A program made the position numbers and the translations under genes. From Tistlia consotensis USBA 355 (GTDB lineage: Bacteria; Pseudomonadota; Alphaproteobacteria; Kiloniellales; DSM-21159), in contig NZ_FWZX01000002.1 of the NCBI RefSeq assembly GCF_900177295.1, positions 342,124 to 406,123 of the forward strand: a stretch of DNA of 64,000 nucleotides, written 5' to 3'. Under the pieces are notes generated by a model that did no database searches, was not told the origin of the DNA, and saw nothing but the letters and a program-made list of their open reading frames with translations. Shown here in pieces: positions 51,327-60,592 of this stretch. The stretch's first letter is position 1. Each line of letters begins with the position of its first letter.

Positions 51327-52262
51327 ATGGCCCGGGCATTGCTCGTTGCGCTGCTGGTCGGCGGCACCGTCTGCTCGTCCGCCTGGGCGAGCGAGCCGGC
51401 GACAGGGGAGGCCGGCTCGCGCTTCACGCTGTCGGGCAGCATCGGCGTCGCCCTGCTGCAGGCGGACCAGTACCTCTTCGAGGACGACGGCTCCTACGCC
51501 AGCCATCTGATCTGGAAGTCGGACCCGGTGCCGGTCGCGACCTTCGAGGCCGGGTGGCAGGGCGAGGGACACTGGGCGGTGCTGGGCTCGCTGAGCGTCG
51601 CGCTCGACCACACGGGCTACATGGAGGACTACGACTGGTTCGATCCCGGCCGGGACTGGACGCACCGCTCGCAACATCCCGATACCGATCTCGAGCGCTA
51701 CGTCGCGCTCGATCTCGGCGCCCGCTACGACCTGCTGCGGCGGGACGAGGGAACCTTCGGGCTGCGGGCCGGCTTCCGCTACACCGACGTCAAGTGGACC
51801 GCCTACGGCGGCAACTACGTCTACAGCAGCGACGGCGGATTCCGGGATCTGACGGGCAGCTTCTCGCCCGAGAAGGGCATCACCTTCCACCAGATGCTGC
51901 CGGCCTTCTACCTCGGGCCCAGCGGCTCGGCGCGGATCGGCCGGGCGACCTTCTCCGCCAGCCTCGTCGGCGGCCTGACCTTCGCCGGCAGCGCCACGGA
52001 CGACCACTGGCGCCGCGACCTCCACTTCGAGCTCGACCTGGGCGAGGCGCCCTATCTCGGGGTCCAGGCGCGGCTGGACTATCCGCTCGCCTCGGCGGTC
52101 TCGCTGTTCCTCAACGCCGACTACCAGCGGAACTTCCTGATGAGGGGCCCCTACACCGCCGAGGACACCACGACCGGCGCCAGCGAATACATCCCGGGGA
52201 ATCCCAGCGGCGCCGCGTTCCAGTCGCTGCGCCTCGACGCCGGCCTCAGCCTGCGCTTCTGA
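51327..52262 (+). CDS. Omptin-family outer-membrane protease
   Basis: 311 aa. Signal peptide ending near SAWA-SEP, then a 10-strand barrel. The sequence follows OmpT closely: MEDYDWFD supplies the D-x-D pair, RSQHPDTDLERY, RAGFRYTDVKWTAYGGNYVYS, SDGGFRDLTGSF and ATDDHW supply the D-x-H pair, and a terminal phenylalanine (LSLRF) suits barrel insertion. All four catalytic residues are present, so the protease should be active at the cell surface, cleaving next to basic residues. Omptins are best known in Enterobacteriaceae. Confidence 0.88.
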   Translation: MARALLVALLVGGTVCSSAWASEPATGEAGSRFTLSGSIGVALLQADQYLFEDDGSYASHLIWKSDPVPVATFEAGWQGEGHWAVLGSLSVALDHTGYMEDYDWFDPGRDWTHRSQHPDTDLERYVALDLGARYDLLRRDEGTFGLRAGFRYTDVKWTAYGGNYVYSSDGGFRDLTGSFSPEKGITFHQMLPAFYLGPSGSARIGRATFSASLVGGLTFAGSATDDHWRRDLHFELDLGEAPYLGVQARLDYPLASAVSLFLNADYQRNFLMRGPYTAEDTTTGASEYIPGNPSGAAFQSLRLDAGLSLRF

Positions 52263-52268
52263 GCCGGC

Positions 52269-52616
52269 TCAGCCGCCGTGCCGTTCGCGGCTGTCGGCCG
52301 GCGCCTCTTCGCGCTCGGCCATGCCGTAGTCGCGCAGCACGGCGGCGACTCTCAGGCGGTAGTCGGCGAACAGGCGGCCGCGGCCCTCGGCCTGGGCGGC
52401 GCGGTGCCGCTCGAGCCGGCGCCAGGCCTCGACGGCCGCCTCGTCGCGCCAGAACGACAGCGACAGGATCTTGCCCGGCTCGGTCAGGCTCTCGAAGCGC
52501 TCGATCGACAGGAAGCCGTCCATCCGCTCCAGCTCGGGCCTGAGCGCGGCGGCGATGTCCAGGTACGCGGCGCGGCCCTCGGCCTTGGGCCGGACCTCGA
52601 AGATCACGGCGATCAC
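52269..52616 (-). CDS. Antibiotic-biosynthesis-monooxygenase-fold (ABM) protein
   Basis: 115 aa. [33 protein letters not shown] and [22 protein letters not shown] are the ferredoxin-like dimeric ABM fold seen in quinol monooxygenases and degradative enzymes. It is overlapped (ATGA) by the NIPSNAP gene upstream, so both are produced together. The precise reaction is unknown. Confidence 0.88.
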   Translation of the reverse strand: MIAVIFEVRPKAEGRAAYLDIAAALRPELERMDGFLSIERFESLTEPGKILSLSFWRDEAAVEAWRRLERHRAAQAEGRGRLFADYRLRVAAVLRDYGMAEREEAPADSRERHGG

Positions 52617-52951
52617 GGCCGCGGCTCCGCGGGGCGCTCCAGGGTCGGCTCGACGGCGCGCAGGAAGCTGCGCTCCTCGCGCAGGATCAGGCGCTCGGCC
52701 TCGGCGAAGCGGAAGTTGGCCATGCCCTCCGGGTCTTCCCGGAGCCGCGCCCGGTAGGCCTCGTAGGCGGCCAGGGAGTCGAAGGAGATCAGGGCCGTGG
52801 CGACGTCGTTCGTGCCCTCGTGGGGCAGGAAGTAGCCGTGCAGGCGGCCGCCGCAGCGCGGGATGATCGTCCCCCAGGCCTCGGCGTAGCGCTCGAAGAG
52901 CTCCTTCTTGAAGGGATCGAGCTGGTAGCGGATGCAGCAGGTCACGGTCAT
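52613..52951 (-). CDS. NIPSNAP-family protein
   Basis: 112 aa. [26 protein letters not shown], then [26 protein letters not shown] and the typical middle [18 protein letters not shown] (cited in part). It is a dimeric alpha/beta barrel related to the ABM protein next to it. Its start, ATG 52951, is 92 bp downstream of the ABC substrate-binding gene, beyond a strong hairpin. A role in metabolising the imported substrate is possible. Confidence 0.88.
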   Translation of the reverse strand: MTVTCCIRYQLDPFKKELFERYAEAWGTIIPRCGGRLHGYFLPHEGTNDVATALISFDSLAAYEAYRARLREDPEGMANFRFAEAERLILREERSFLRAVEPTLERPAEPRP

Positions 52952-52993
52952 CGGCGTCCTCCCGTCGTCGAGCAGGCCGAGACTACAGCGAAA

Positions 52994-53020
52994 CGGCCGG
53001 GGACGCTTCGTCCCCGGCCG
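52994..53020 (-). terminator. Perfect 12-bp hairpin after the ABC operon
   Basis: CGGCCGGGGACG (52994-53005) and CGTCCCCGGCCG (53009-53020) pair completely around CTT. The minus-strand flank is only TTTCG. It probably ends or attenuates transcription between the substrate-binding gene and the NIPSNAP/ABM pair. Confidence 0.65.
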
Positions 53021-53043
53021 AAACGCTCGGGCTCGCCCGGCCG

Positions 53044-54318
53044 TCAGGAGCCGCGGGGCAGCAGCTTCTCGACGTCGGCCGACATCTCCTTCAGCACCTC
53101 CAGCGGCTCGTTCGCACGGCTGCCGTTCACGATCGACTGCAGGTGGTCCTTGATCACGTCGGTGATCTTCAGGCCGTTCTCGCCCGGGAAGGCGTACCAC
53201 TTGGTCAGCAGCGGCAGCTGGCTGACCGCGACGTAGTTGTTCGGGTGGCTCTGGTAGAAGTCCTTGAGATAGACCTCGTTGGCCTTCTTGTTCGGCGGCA
53301 TGTAGCCGGTCGTGCGCGCGACGACCGCCGCGCCCTCGGCGCCGGTCCAGAACTTGACGACCTCCCAGGCCGCCTTCTGCTTGGCCGGGTCCTTGGTCAG
53401 CACGATGGCCAGGTTGCCGCCGGCCGGCAGGCGGCCGACGCCGGGCTTGACGTCCGGGAAGGCGGCGGTCTTGAGCGCGAACTTGCCGCCGATCATGTCG
53501 GTGACCTTGGCCAGGTCCGAGGTCGAGGTGAAGTGGATGCCGGTCTTGCCCGCGGCGAAGGTCGCGCGCAGGTCGGCCTCGCGGTAGTCCGGCATCTTGC
53601 CCTCGGTGACCATCCGCGCGATCTGAGTGATCGCCCACCGGCCCTCGGGACCGTCGAAGGCGACCCTGGTCTCGTCGGCGTTCATCATGGTGCCGCCCTG
53701 GCTGAACACCGGCGCCTGGAACAGCCAGTTGCCGGTGATGTTCCAGGCGTAGCTCATGCCGTTGATGTCGTCGCCGAGGGCGTCGATCTTGGCCGAGAGG
53801 GCGAAGACCTCGTCCCAGGTCGTCGGCAGGTGCGCGGGATCGCCGCCGGCGCGCTTCACCAGGTCGAGGTTGTAGTAGGCGATCGGCAGGGAGATCGCGA
53901 AGGGGATGCCGTAGACGTCGCCCTTCATGGTGCCGATGTCGAACATCGCCTGGTGAAAGCCCGCGGCCTCGAAGTCCTTCTCCTGCTCGATGAAGCCCTT
54001 CAGCGGCACGGCGATGTCCCGGTCGACCAGGATGCGCAGGCGGTTCAGGCCCTGGAAGGTGATGTCCGGGGTCTGGCCGGTGATCGCCTCGCGCAGCACC
54101 TTCTGGGTGCCGTCCTCGTAGGACTCGTAGGCCGGCCGGAAGGTGACCTTGATGTCCTTGCCGGCCTCGGTCTTCTCGAAGGCCTCGCGGATCTCGGCGT
54201 GGGTCCTGTTGAACAGCTCGCCGTAGGGGTACTGGATCACGATTTCGGTTTGGGCACGCGCCGCGGCGGTGCTAACCAACAGGGCGGCCGCAGCCGCCAG
54301 TAGCATCCCTGTCCTCAT
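53044..54318 (-). CDS. ABC transporter substrate-binding protein, UgpB-like
   Basis: 424 aa. A signal peptide ([18 protein letters not shown]) is followed by [16 protein letters not shown] and a two-lobe periplasmic binding protein of the extracellular solute family 1 type, with [17 protein letters not shown] and [10 protein letters not shown]. It belongs to the Ugp-like operon ATPase-permease-permease-binding protein, all minus. The likely substrate is a sugar, glycerol-phosphate or related compound. Confidence 0.92.
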   Translation of the reverse strand: MRTGMLLAAAAALLVSTAAARAQTEIVIQYPYGELFNRTHAEIREAFEKTEAGKDIKVTFRPAYESYEDGTQKVLREAITGQTPDITFQGLNRLRILVDRDIAVPLKGFIEQEKDFEAAGFHQAMFDIGTMKGDVYGIPFAISLPIAYYNLDLVKRAGGDPAHLPTTWDEVFALSAKIDALGDDINGMSYAWNITGNWLFQAPVFSQGGTMMNADETRVAFDGPEGRWAITQIARMVTEGKMPDYREADLRATFAAGKTGIHFTSTSDLAKVTDMIGGKFALKTAAFPDVKPGVGRLPAGGNLAIVLTKDPAKQKAAWEVVKFWTGAEGAAVVARTTGYMPPNKKANEVYLKDFYQSHPNNYVAVSQLPLLTKWYAFPGENGLKITDVIKDHLQSIVNGSRANEPLEVLKEMSADVEKLLPRGS

Positions 54319-54364
54319 CGATTTGCCTCCTTGGGTCAGGGGTGGGCCGCCGGTCGCGAGGGGA

Positions 54365-55204
54365 TCACTTCATGCCAGTGAAGGTGATCCCCTCGATGAA
54401 CCGGCGCTGGGCGAAGAGGAAGAGCAGGACGAGCGGCAGGATGATGATCGCCGCCGCCGCCATCAGCGGCCCGTAGCTGGTTCCCGCCTCTTCGTTGCGG
54501 AACGCCACCACGCCCAGGGGTGGCGTGTAGAGGTGCTCGGCGTTGACCGCGATCAGCGGCCAGAAATAGTCGTTCCAGTGCGCGACCACCGAGAAGATGC
54601 CGAAGGCGGTCAGCGCCGGCAGCGCGGTCGGCAGCATGACCCGCCAGACGATGCCGAACTCCGAGATGCCGTCTATGCGCGCCGCGTCGACCAGGTCGTC
54701 GGGCACGGTCCGGAAGAACTGGCGCATCAGGAAGATGCCGAAGACCGAGATCGTGAAGGGCACGATCAGGGCCGCGTAGCTGTTCAGGATGCCGAGCTGG
54801 AAGAACAGCAGGAACAGCGGCACGGCGACGGCCTGCGGCGGGATCAGCAGGCACAGCAGCACCAGGGCGAAGACCGTCTCGCGGCCCCGGAAGCGCAGCT
54901 TGGCCAGCGCGTAGGCGGCCGGCAGGGCGACCGCGGCCTGCAGCAGGAAGATCGAGGCCGTGACGACCGCGCCGTTGAGCAGGAAGCGGCCGAGCGGCGC
55001 CTTGGTGAAGGCGGCGGCGTAGTTCTCCAGGCCGTAGAAGTGCTGCGGCCAGAGCCGGATCGTGTCGAGGAAGATCTCCTCCGGCGGCTTGATCGAGGTC
55101 AGCAGCATCCAGAGGAAGGGCGCCAGCGCGAAGAGCGCGATCGGCGCCAGGGCCAGATGGCGCAGGACCGCGCCGCGCCGCGACAGGGGCCGGCCGGCGC
55201 TCAT
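54365..55204 (-). CDS. Carbohydrate ABC transporter permease, UgpE-like
   Basis: 279 aa. Six membrane helices and the conserved EAA loop DAARIDGISEFGIVWRVMLP. Start ATG 55204 overlaps the stop of the other permease (ATGA). Forms the heterodimeric channel with it. The binding-protein gene follows after 46 bp. Confidence 0.92.
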   Translation of the reverse strand: MSAGRPLSRRGAVLRHLALAPIALFALAPFLWMLLTSIKPPEEIFLDTIRLWPQHFYGLENYAAAFTKAPLGRFLLNGAVVTASIFLLQAAVALPAAYALAKLRFRGRETVFALVLLCLLIPPQAVAVPLFLLFFQLGILNSYAALIVPFTISVFGIFLMRQFFRTVPDDLVDAARIDGISEFGIVWRVMLPTALPALTAFGIFSVVAHWNDYFWPLIAVNAEHLYTPPLGVVAFRNEEAGTSYGPLMAAAAIIILPLVLLFLFAQRRFIEGITFTGMK

Positions 55205-56145
55205 CCGTAGTGCACCCGGCGCTCGAGGATGCGCGCCTTGACCAGGGTCAGGATCAGCACGAAGACCAGGAACACGACGGTGATCGCCGAGGCGTAGCCG
55301 GAGCGGAAGAACTCGAAGCCCTCGGCGTACATCGAGTAGAGCAGCACCTCCGTCGCCTTGGCCGGCCCGCCCTTGGTCAGCACCTGCACCGTGTCGAAGA
55401 CCTGGAAGGAGCGGATCGCGCTGATCACCAGGACGAAGAGCAGCACCGGGCCGAGCATCGGCAGGGTGACCAGGCGGAAGCGCGACCAGGCCGAGCGGGC
55501 GCCGTCCATCGCCGCGGCCTCGTAGAGCTGCCGCGGGATCGAGACCAGCCCGGCCAGGAACAGCACCATGTTGAAGCCGAACAGCTGCCAGATGCCGATG
55601 ACCGCGAGCACCGGCAGCGCCAGGTCGGGCTCCTGCAGCCAGTTGTGGCCGGGCAGGCCGAGCGCCCGCAGGCAGAGGTTCACCAGGCCGAAAGAGGGCT
55701 GCAGCATGAATTCCCAGGAGATCGCCATGGCGATCAGCGTGGCCATGACCGGCACGAAGAAGACCGCGCGGTAGAGGCTCTTCAGGCTGCCGCCGGCCTC
55801 GATCAGCAGGGCGACGCCGAGGCCGAGGCCGACCGCGCCGGGGACGACCAGCGCGACGTAGAGCAGCGTGTTGGTCAGCGAGGTCCAGAACACCCGGTCG
55901 CCGGCCAGGTCGGCATAGTTGTCGAGCCCGACGAAGGCGAGGCTGCGGGCGCCGAGCTGGTAGTCGGTCAGCGACAGCAGCGCGACGGCCGCGACCGGCC
56001 CGATCAGCAGCAGCGCCATCAGCAGCAGCGCGGGGCCGGTCAGCGACCAGGCGGCCAGCGCCTGCCGCCGGCGCAGGGCCGCGGCCAGGGCGCGAGGCGC
56101 CTCGGCCCGTGCCCCGCTCCGCGCCGCGAGCGATGCCTCAGCCAT
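55201..56145 (-). CDS. Carbohydrate ABC transporter permease, UgpA-like
   Basis: 314 aa from ATG 56145 (MAEASLAARSG), which begins in the last codons of the ATPase gene (8-bp overlap). It has an extended N-terminus, six helices and the EAA-like loop YEAAAMDGARSAWSRFRLVTLP. It pairs with the UgpE-like permease. Confidence 0.92.
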   Translation of the reverse strand: MAEASLAARSGARAEAPRALAAALRRRQALAAWSLTGPALLLMALLLIGPVAAVALLSLTDYQLGARSLAFVGLDNYADLAGDRVFWTSLTNTLLYVALVVPGAVGLGLGVALLIEAGGSLKSLYRAVFFVPVMATLIAMAISWEFMLQPSFGLVNLCLRALGLPGHNWLQEPDLALPVLAVIGIWQLFGFNMVLFLAGLVSIPRQLYEAAAMDGARSAWSRFRLVTLPMLGPVLLFVLVISAIRSFQVFDTVQVLTKGGPAKATEVLLYSMYAEGFEFFRSGYASAITVVFLVFVLILTLVKARILERRVHYG

Positions 56146-57319
56146 GGGCGGCTTCCGCGCGCGGCCGCGCGTCCTGCCGGGGCGCCGCACGCAGCGGCAG
56201 GGCGCGGCCCTGGCGGTCGAACAGCACGAGGCGGCGGGCGTCGAAGTCCAGGGTGACCGGGCCGTCGGCGAGGCGCGGCGCGGCGTGGCTGCCGTCCGGC
56301 TCCGGCTCCCGGCGGACGACGAGCGGCGCCTCGAGGCCCTCGACCGCGACGTGCAGGAAGATCTCGGAGCCGAGGTTCTCCAGGTGCACGACGCGTCCGG
56401 CGAGGCCGCGGCCGCGCGTCTCGTGCAGCGCCTCGGGCCGGAGACCGGCGAGCGCCGCCTGGCCCTGGCCCTCGAGCGCGACCCGGCCGGTCGGCAGGCC
56501 GAGCAGCGTGACCGCGCCGTCGCCGCCGATCGCCGCCGGCAGCAGGTTGATCTTCGGCGAGCCGATGAACTCGGCGACCCGCCGGTCGGCCGGCCGGTGG
56601 TAGACCTCGTGCGGGGTCGCGACCTGCAGCAGCTCGCCGTCCAGCATGACGGCGATGCGGTCCGACATGGTCATGGCCTCGGCCTGGTCGTGGGTCACGT
56701 AGACGAAGGTCGTGGCCAGGCGCCTGTGCAGACCGGCGATCTCGCTGCGCATGTGGACGCGGAGCTTGGCGTCGAGGTTCGAAAGCGGCTCGTCGAGCAG
56801 GAAGGCCTCGGGCTCGCGCACCAGCGCCCGCCCGACCGCGACCCGCTGGCGCTGGCCGCCCGACAGCTGGGCGGGCTTGCGCTGCAGCAGGTGGCCGATG
56901 TCCAGGATCTCGGCGGCGCTGCGCACGGCCGCGTCGATCGCCGCGCGCTCGCGCCGGCTGCCGGGCAGCAGGCCGCCGACCAACGGCAGGCGCTGCAGGC
57001 CGCTGAGCCGGCGCATGCGCAGCGGCACGGCGATGTTCTCGGCGACCGTCAGGTGCGGATAGAGCGCGTAGGACTGGAAGACCATCGCCAGGTTGCGGGC
57101 GCTGGCCGCGATGCCCTCGACGGCGCGGCTGCCGATGCGGATCCGGCCGGCGTCCTGGACCTCCAGGCCGGCGATGATCCGCAGCAGGGTCGACTTGCCG
57201 CAGCCCGACGGCCCGACGAGCGAGAGGAACTCGCCGTCGGCGATGGCCAGGGAGACGCCCTTCAGCACCGCCGTCGGACCGAACGACTTGCGGATTCCCT
57301 CCAGTTCGATGCCGGCCAC
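56138..57319 (-). CDS. ABC transporter ATPase, UgpC/MalK-like
   Basis: 393 aa. Walker A GPSGCGKSTLL, signature LSGGQRQRVAVGRA, Walker B AFLLDEPLSNLDAKL and switch THD. The C-terminal OB-type regulatory domain (residues ~240-390) is typical of MalK/UgpC. First gene of the importer operon; the gap to the divergent LysR gene holds the operator. Confidence 0.93.
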   Translation of the reverse strand: MAGIELEGIRKSFGPTAVLKGVSLAIADGEFLSLVGPSGCGKSTLLRIIAGLEVQDAGRIRIGSRAVEGIAASARNLAMVFQSYALYPHLTVAENIAVPLRMRRLSGLQRLPLVGGLLPGSRRERAAIDAAVRSAAEILDIGHLLQRKPAQLSGGQRQRVAVGRALVREPEAFLLDEPLSNLDAKLRVHMRSEIAGLHRRLATTFVYVTHDQAEAMTMSDRIAVMLDGELLQVATPHEVYHRPADRRVAEFIGSPKINLLPAAIGGDGAVTLLGLPTGRVALEGQGQAALAGLRPEALHETRGRGLAGRVVHLENLGSEIFLHVAVEGLEAPLVVRREPEPDGSHAAPRLADGPVTLDFDARRLVLFDRQGRALPLRAAPRQDARPRAEAAHG

Positions 57320-57391
57320 CCTCGCCTCCCGCTGCGCCTCATGCTGCGGTGCGAAGTCTAGCTAGATCGCTTTTCTGCAATATGACGCGTT

Positions 57392-57406
57392 ATAAGCTGC
57401 GCTTAT
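57392..57406. promoter_or_regulatory. Perfect dyad in the LysR/importer intergenic region
   Basis: ATAAGC-TGC-GCTTAT is a perfect inverted repeat with a three-base spacer, of the LysR-box kind (T-N11-A), lying 22 bp before the LysR start and 73 bp before the importer ATPase start. It is a good candidate operator for the divergent pair. Confidence 0.6.
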
Positions 57407-57427
57407 GGGGTGGGCAGGGGAATTGTC

Positions 57428-58327
57428 GTGGCGAGACCGAGCTATGCCCAGCTGCGCGCCTTCAACGCGGTCGCCCGCGAACGCAGCTTCTCGCGGGCGG
57501 CGGCGGCCCTCGGCGTCACCCAGCCGGCGGTGACGGCGCAGATCCGCAGCCTGGAGGAAGCCTTCCGGGTGCGCCTGTTCGAGCGCACCGGCCAGGGCGT
57601 GCAGTTGACCGCGCTGGGCCAGCGGCTGTTCGAGCAGACCGACGCGATCCGGGAGGTGGAGGACCGGGCAGCCGAGATCCTCTCGGCCTCCTTCGCGCTG
57701 GCGGCCGGCGAGATCCGTGTCGCGGCCGGCGCGCCGGCGCCGACCATGCGTCTCGTGGCTGAGTTCGGCCGGCGCTACCCGGGCGTGCGCGTGACCACGA
57801 CCTTCGGCGCCTGGGACGAGGTCGTCGCGGCGATCCGCACCCGCGAGGCCGACATCGGCATCCTGACCGAGGCGCCGAAGGAGCGGAGCATCGCCGCGCT
57901 GAGCTACCTGCGGCAGCGGATCGTCGCCCTGGTGCCGGAGGGGCACCGCCTCGCCGCGGCCCGGCAGCTGTCGCTGCGCGACCTGGAGCGCGAGCCGGTG
58001 GTCTTCCGCACCGGCCAGTCGCTGACCCAGAAGACCCTGGAGCGCCGCCTGGCCGAGCTGGGCCTGACGGTCGCGCCGATCCTGCTGCTGGAGACCCGGG
58101 AGGCGATCTACGAGGCGGTCGCCCAGGGGCTGGGCATCGGCTTCATGTTCGACGCCGCCTCGACCCGGCTCGACGGCGTGCGCCGGGTCGCGGTGCGCGA
58201 GCTGCCCGACAGCTACAGCGAGGACGTGTTCTGCCTGGCCGACCATCGCGGGCTGCGCACCCACGAGGCCTTCTTCGAGATGGCCGCCTCGCTGGGCGCC
58301 GCCCTGCGCGACGGCGCCAGGCGCTGA
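57428..58327 (+). CDS. LysR-family transcriptional regulator
   Basis: 299 aa from GTG 57428, preceded by AGGGGA. Winged HTH at residues 1-60 (AVARERSFSRAAAALGVTQPAVTAQIRSLE, cited in part), then the effector-binding domain. Divergent from the Ugp-like importer operon with a palindromic operator between them, so it probably activates the importer in response to its substrate. Confidence 0.92.
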   Translation: MARPSYAQLRAFNAVARERSFSRAAAALGVTQPAVTAQIRSLEEAFRVRLFERTGQGVQLTALGQRLFEQTDAIREVEDRAAEILSASFALAAGEIRVAAGAPAPTMRLVAEFGRRYPGVRVTTTFGAWDEVVAAIRTREADIGILTEAPKERSIAALSYLRQRIVALVPEGHRLAAARQLSLRDLEREPVVFRTGQSLTQKTLERRLAELGLTVAPILLLETREAIYEAVAQGLGIGFMFDAASTRLDGVRRVAVRELPDSYSEDVFCLADHRGLRTHEAFFEMAASLGAALRDGARR

Positions 58328-58346
58328 GGGCGGAGCCGAAGGCCGG

Positions 58347-59618
58347 CTACTCCGCCGCCGTGGCGTGGCGCGAGTCGAGGTAGGGTACCGAGAAGCGCTC
58401 CTGCTCCAGCTCGGCCAGCCGCTTCTCCTCCTCGACCATGTAGTCGCGGGTCAGCGGGATGGCGTCGAGGCGTCGGGTCAGCTGGATCTGGAAGACCATC
58501 AGGCCCTGGCGGCGGAAGCCGAGCTCGCAGCCGACCAGGTACATCTCCCACATCCGGCAGAAGCGCTCGTCGTAGAGCTCCGCGATCGCCTTGCGGTTGG
58601 CCTGGAAGCGGGCGTTCCAGTTCTTGAGGGTCTCGGCGTAGTGCAGCCGCAGGATCTCGATGTCGGTGACCAGCAGGCCCGATTTCTCGACCGAGGTCAT
58701 GACCTCGGACAGGGCCGGCACGTCGGCGCCGGGGAAGATGTACTTGCGGATGAAGGGGTTGATCGGCGAGGGCTCGTCGAAGCGGCCGATCGAGTGGATC
58801 ACCGCCACGCCGTCCTCGGCGAGCAGCTTGCGGACCTTGCCGAAGTACTCGTCGTAGTTGGCCTTGCCGACGTGCTCGAACATGCCGACCGAGACGATGC
58901 GGTCGAAGGGGCCGTTCTTCTGCCGGTAGTCGACCAGCTCGAAGCGGCAGTGGTCCTGCAGCTGCGCCTCGGCGGCGCGCGCCTGGCTCAGCTTGTACTG
59001 CTCGACCGACAGGGTGACGCCGGTCACGTCGGCGTCGGCGACCTGGGCCAGGTAGAGCGCCATGCCGCCCCAGCCCGAGCCGATGTCGAGCGCCGTCAGG
59101 CCCGGCTCGGCCAGCCGCAGCTTCGCCGCCAGATGGCGCTTCTTGGCCAGCTGGGCGCTCTCCAGGTCGGTGTCCGGCGTCGCGAAGTAGGCGCAGGAAT
59201 ACTGCCGGTCCGGGTCGAGGAACAGGTCGTAGAGCCGGCCCGACAGGTCGTAGTGGTGCGCGACGTTCTTCTGGGCGCGGCCGATCGGGTTGTACTGCTT
59301 GACCCTGCGGCCCTGGCGCAGCAGCCAGTTGCCGGCCTTGACCAGCCAGTGCTCCTCGAGCCGGTGGTAATTGTGCGCCATGACATCGAGCAGGCTGTAG
59401 AGGTCGCCCTCCTCGATGGTCAGCAGACCGTCCATGTAGGCCTCGCCGAGCCGGACCGCCGGGTTGACCGCCAGCTTCCATTCCAGGTCGGTGCGGTGCA
59501 GCTTGACGACCGCCCGCGGCTCTGCGCCGTCGCCGTAGTCCCGTCGCTGGCCGCGTGCGTCGATCACGCTCAGCGAGCCGGTCCTGATCATATGCGCGAA
59601 AAGAGAGTGCAGCAGCAT
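58347..59618 (-). CDS. cfa: Cyclopropane-fatty-acyl-phospholipid synthase family protein
   Basis: 423 aa from ATG 59618 (MLLHSLFAHMIRTGSL). HHYDLSGRLYDLFLDPDRQYSCAYF (cited in part), SAM motif LDIGSGWGGMALYL, GVTLSVEQ, FEHVGKANYDEYF and the catalytic loop IFPGADVPALSE. It methylates unsaturated phospholipid acyl chains, protecting membranes in stationary phase or acid. Converges with the LysR gene. Some homologues act on other acceptors. Confidence 0.93.
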   Translation of the reverse strand: MLLHSLFAHMIRTGSLSVIDARGQRRDYGDGAEPRAVVKLHRTDLEWKLAVNPAVRLGEAYMDGLLTIEEGDLYSLLDVMAHNYHRLEEHWLVKAGNWLLRQGRRVKQYNPIGRAQKNVAHHYDLSGRLYDLFLDPDRQYSCAYFATPDTDLESAQLAKKRHLAAKLRLAEPGLTALDIGSGWGGMALYLAQVADADVTGVTLSVEQYKLSQARAAEAQLQDHCRFELVDYRQKNGPFDRIVSVGMFEHVGKANYDEYFGKVRKLLAEDGVAVIHSIGRFDEPSPINPFIRKYIFPGADVPALSEVMTSVEKSGLLVTDIEILRLHYAETLKNWNARFQANRKAIAELYDERFCRMWEMYLVGCELGFRRQGLMVFQIQLTRRLDAIPLTRDYMVEEEKRLAELEQERFSVPYLDSRHATAAE

Positions 59619-59848
59619 GACAGGCTCCTCCGACTTACGTCCGGACCCCGTTACCGCCCTGGCAAACACGGAGGCGCGAACGACTCGGTTTGTTTTTAGC
59701 TCTTCTAATCTTTCAACGGGATGTCGCGTCTGGCAAGGGTCTGGGCTCCTAAACGTTGACGATCACAGGATTATTGCCTCCAAGTCGCTGGTGCGCCAAG
59801 CGCCCCGCGACTAGCTTTGCGGGCAACGAGAACCCGGAGGATTGCCCG

Positions 59849-60451
59849 TTGAGCGTACCGAAGACCCTACTGGCCATGGCCGGCGCCGATCCGCGGCCGC
59901 ACGCCTGGAAGAGCAGCGTCCTGCTGCTCATCGACATGCAGAACGAGTATCGAAACGGAAAGTTGCCGCTGCCCGGCGTCGAGCCGGCGCTGGCCGAGGC
60001 GGCGCGCCTGCTCGAGCGGGCACGCATGCAGGGAACGCCGGTCATCCATGTGCAGCACGAGGGGCGGGCCGGCGGCGCCTTCGACCCCGGCAGCGAGGCC
60101 TTCGCCCTGTCGGACCCGGTCGCGGCGGCGGCCGGCGAGCAGCGGATCCTCAAGCGGCTGCCCAACGCCTTCGCCGCCACCGGCCTGGCCGATGCGCTGG
60201 AGGGGCTCGGCCGCAAGAACCTGATCGTCGGCGGCTTCATGACCCACATGTGCGTCTCCTCGACGGTGCGCGCCGCGCTGGACCTGGGCTACGCCTCGAC
60301 CGTCGTCGCGGCCGCCTGCGCAACCCGCGACCTGCCCGACGGTGCCGGCGGCGTCGTGACCGCGGCGGAGCTGCACCGCGCCGAGCTGGCGGCGCTGGCC
60401 GACCGCTTCGCCGTGGTCGTGCCGGATGCCGCCCACACCGCCGGGGACTGA
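59849..60451 (+). CDS. Isochorismatase-family cysteine hydrolase
   Basis: 200 aa from TTG 59849, preceded by CGGAGG eight bases upstream. The catalytic triad is visible: LLIDMQNEY (Asp), LKRLPNAFAATGL (Lys) and GFMTHMCVSSTVRAAL (Cys). Family members hydrolyse isochorismate, nicotinamide or carbamates. It lies 141 bp before the GabD-like gene on the same strand. ATG 59876 is an alternative start. The 230 bp before it hold the divergent promoters with cfa; no motif is certain. Confidence 0.87.
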   Translation: MSVPKTLLAMAGADPRPHAWKSSVLLLIDMQNEYRNGKLPLPGVEPALAEAARLLERARMQGTPVIHVQHEGRAGGAFDPGSEAFALSDPVAAAAGEQRILKRLPNAFAATGLADALEGLGRKNLIVGGFMTHMCVSSTVRAALDLGYASTVVAAACATRDLPDGAGGVVTAAELHRAELAALADRFAVVVPDAAHTAGD

Positions 60452-60592
60452 CGCGCCGGACTTCCTGGCGGCCGCCGGGCGGCCGGACGTCGCGCCCGCC
60501 CTATCGGGTTACCGCAGGGGGTTTCGCCGCCCGCGGCGGGGGCATATATCTCTCGCCGACACCAGAGTTTCCGACATGGGAGGAGAGCGGCA

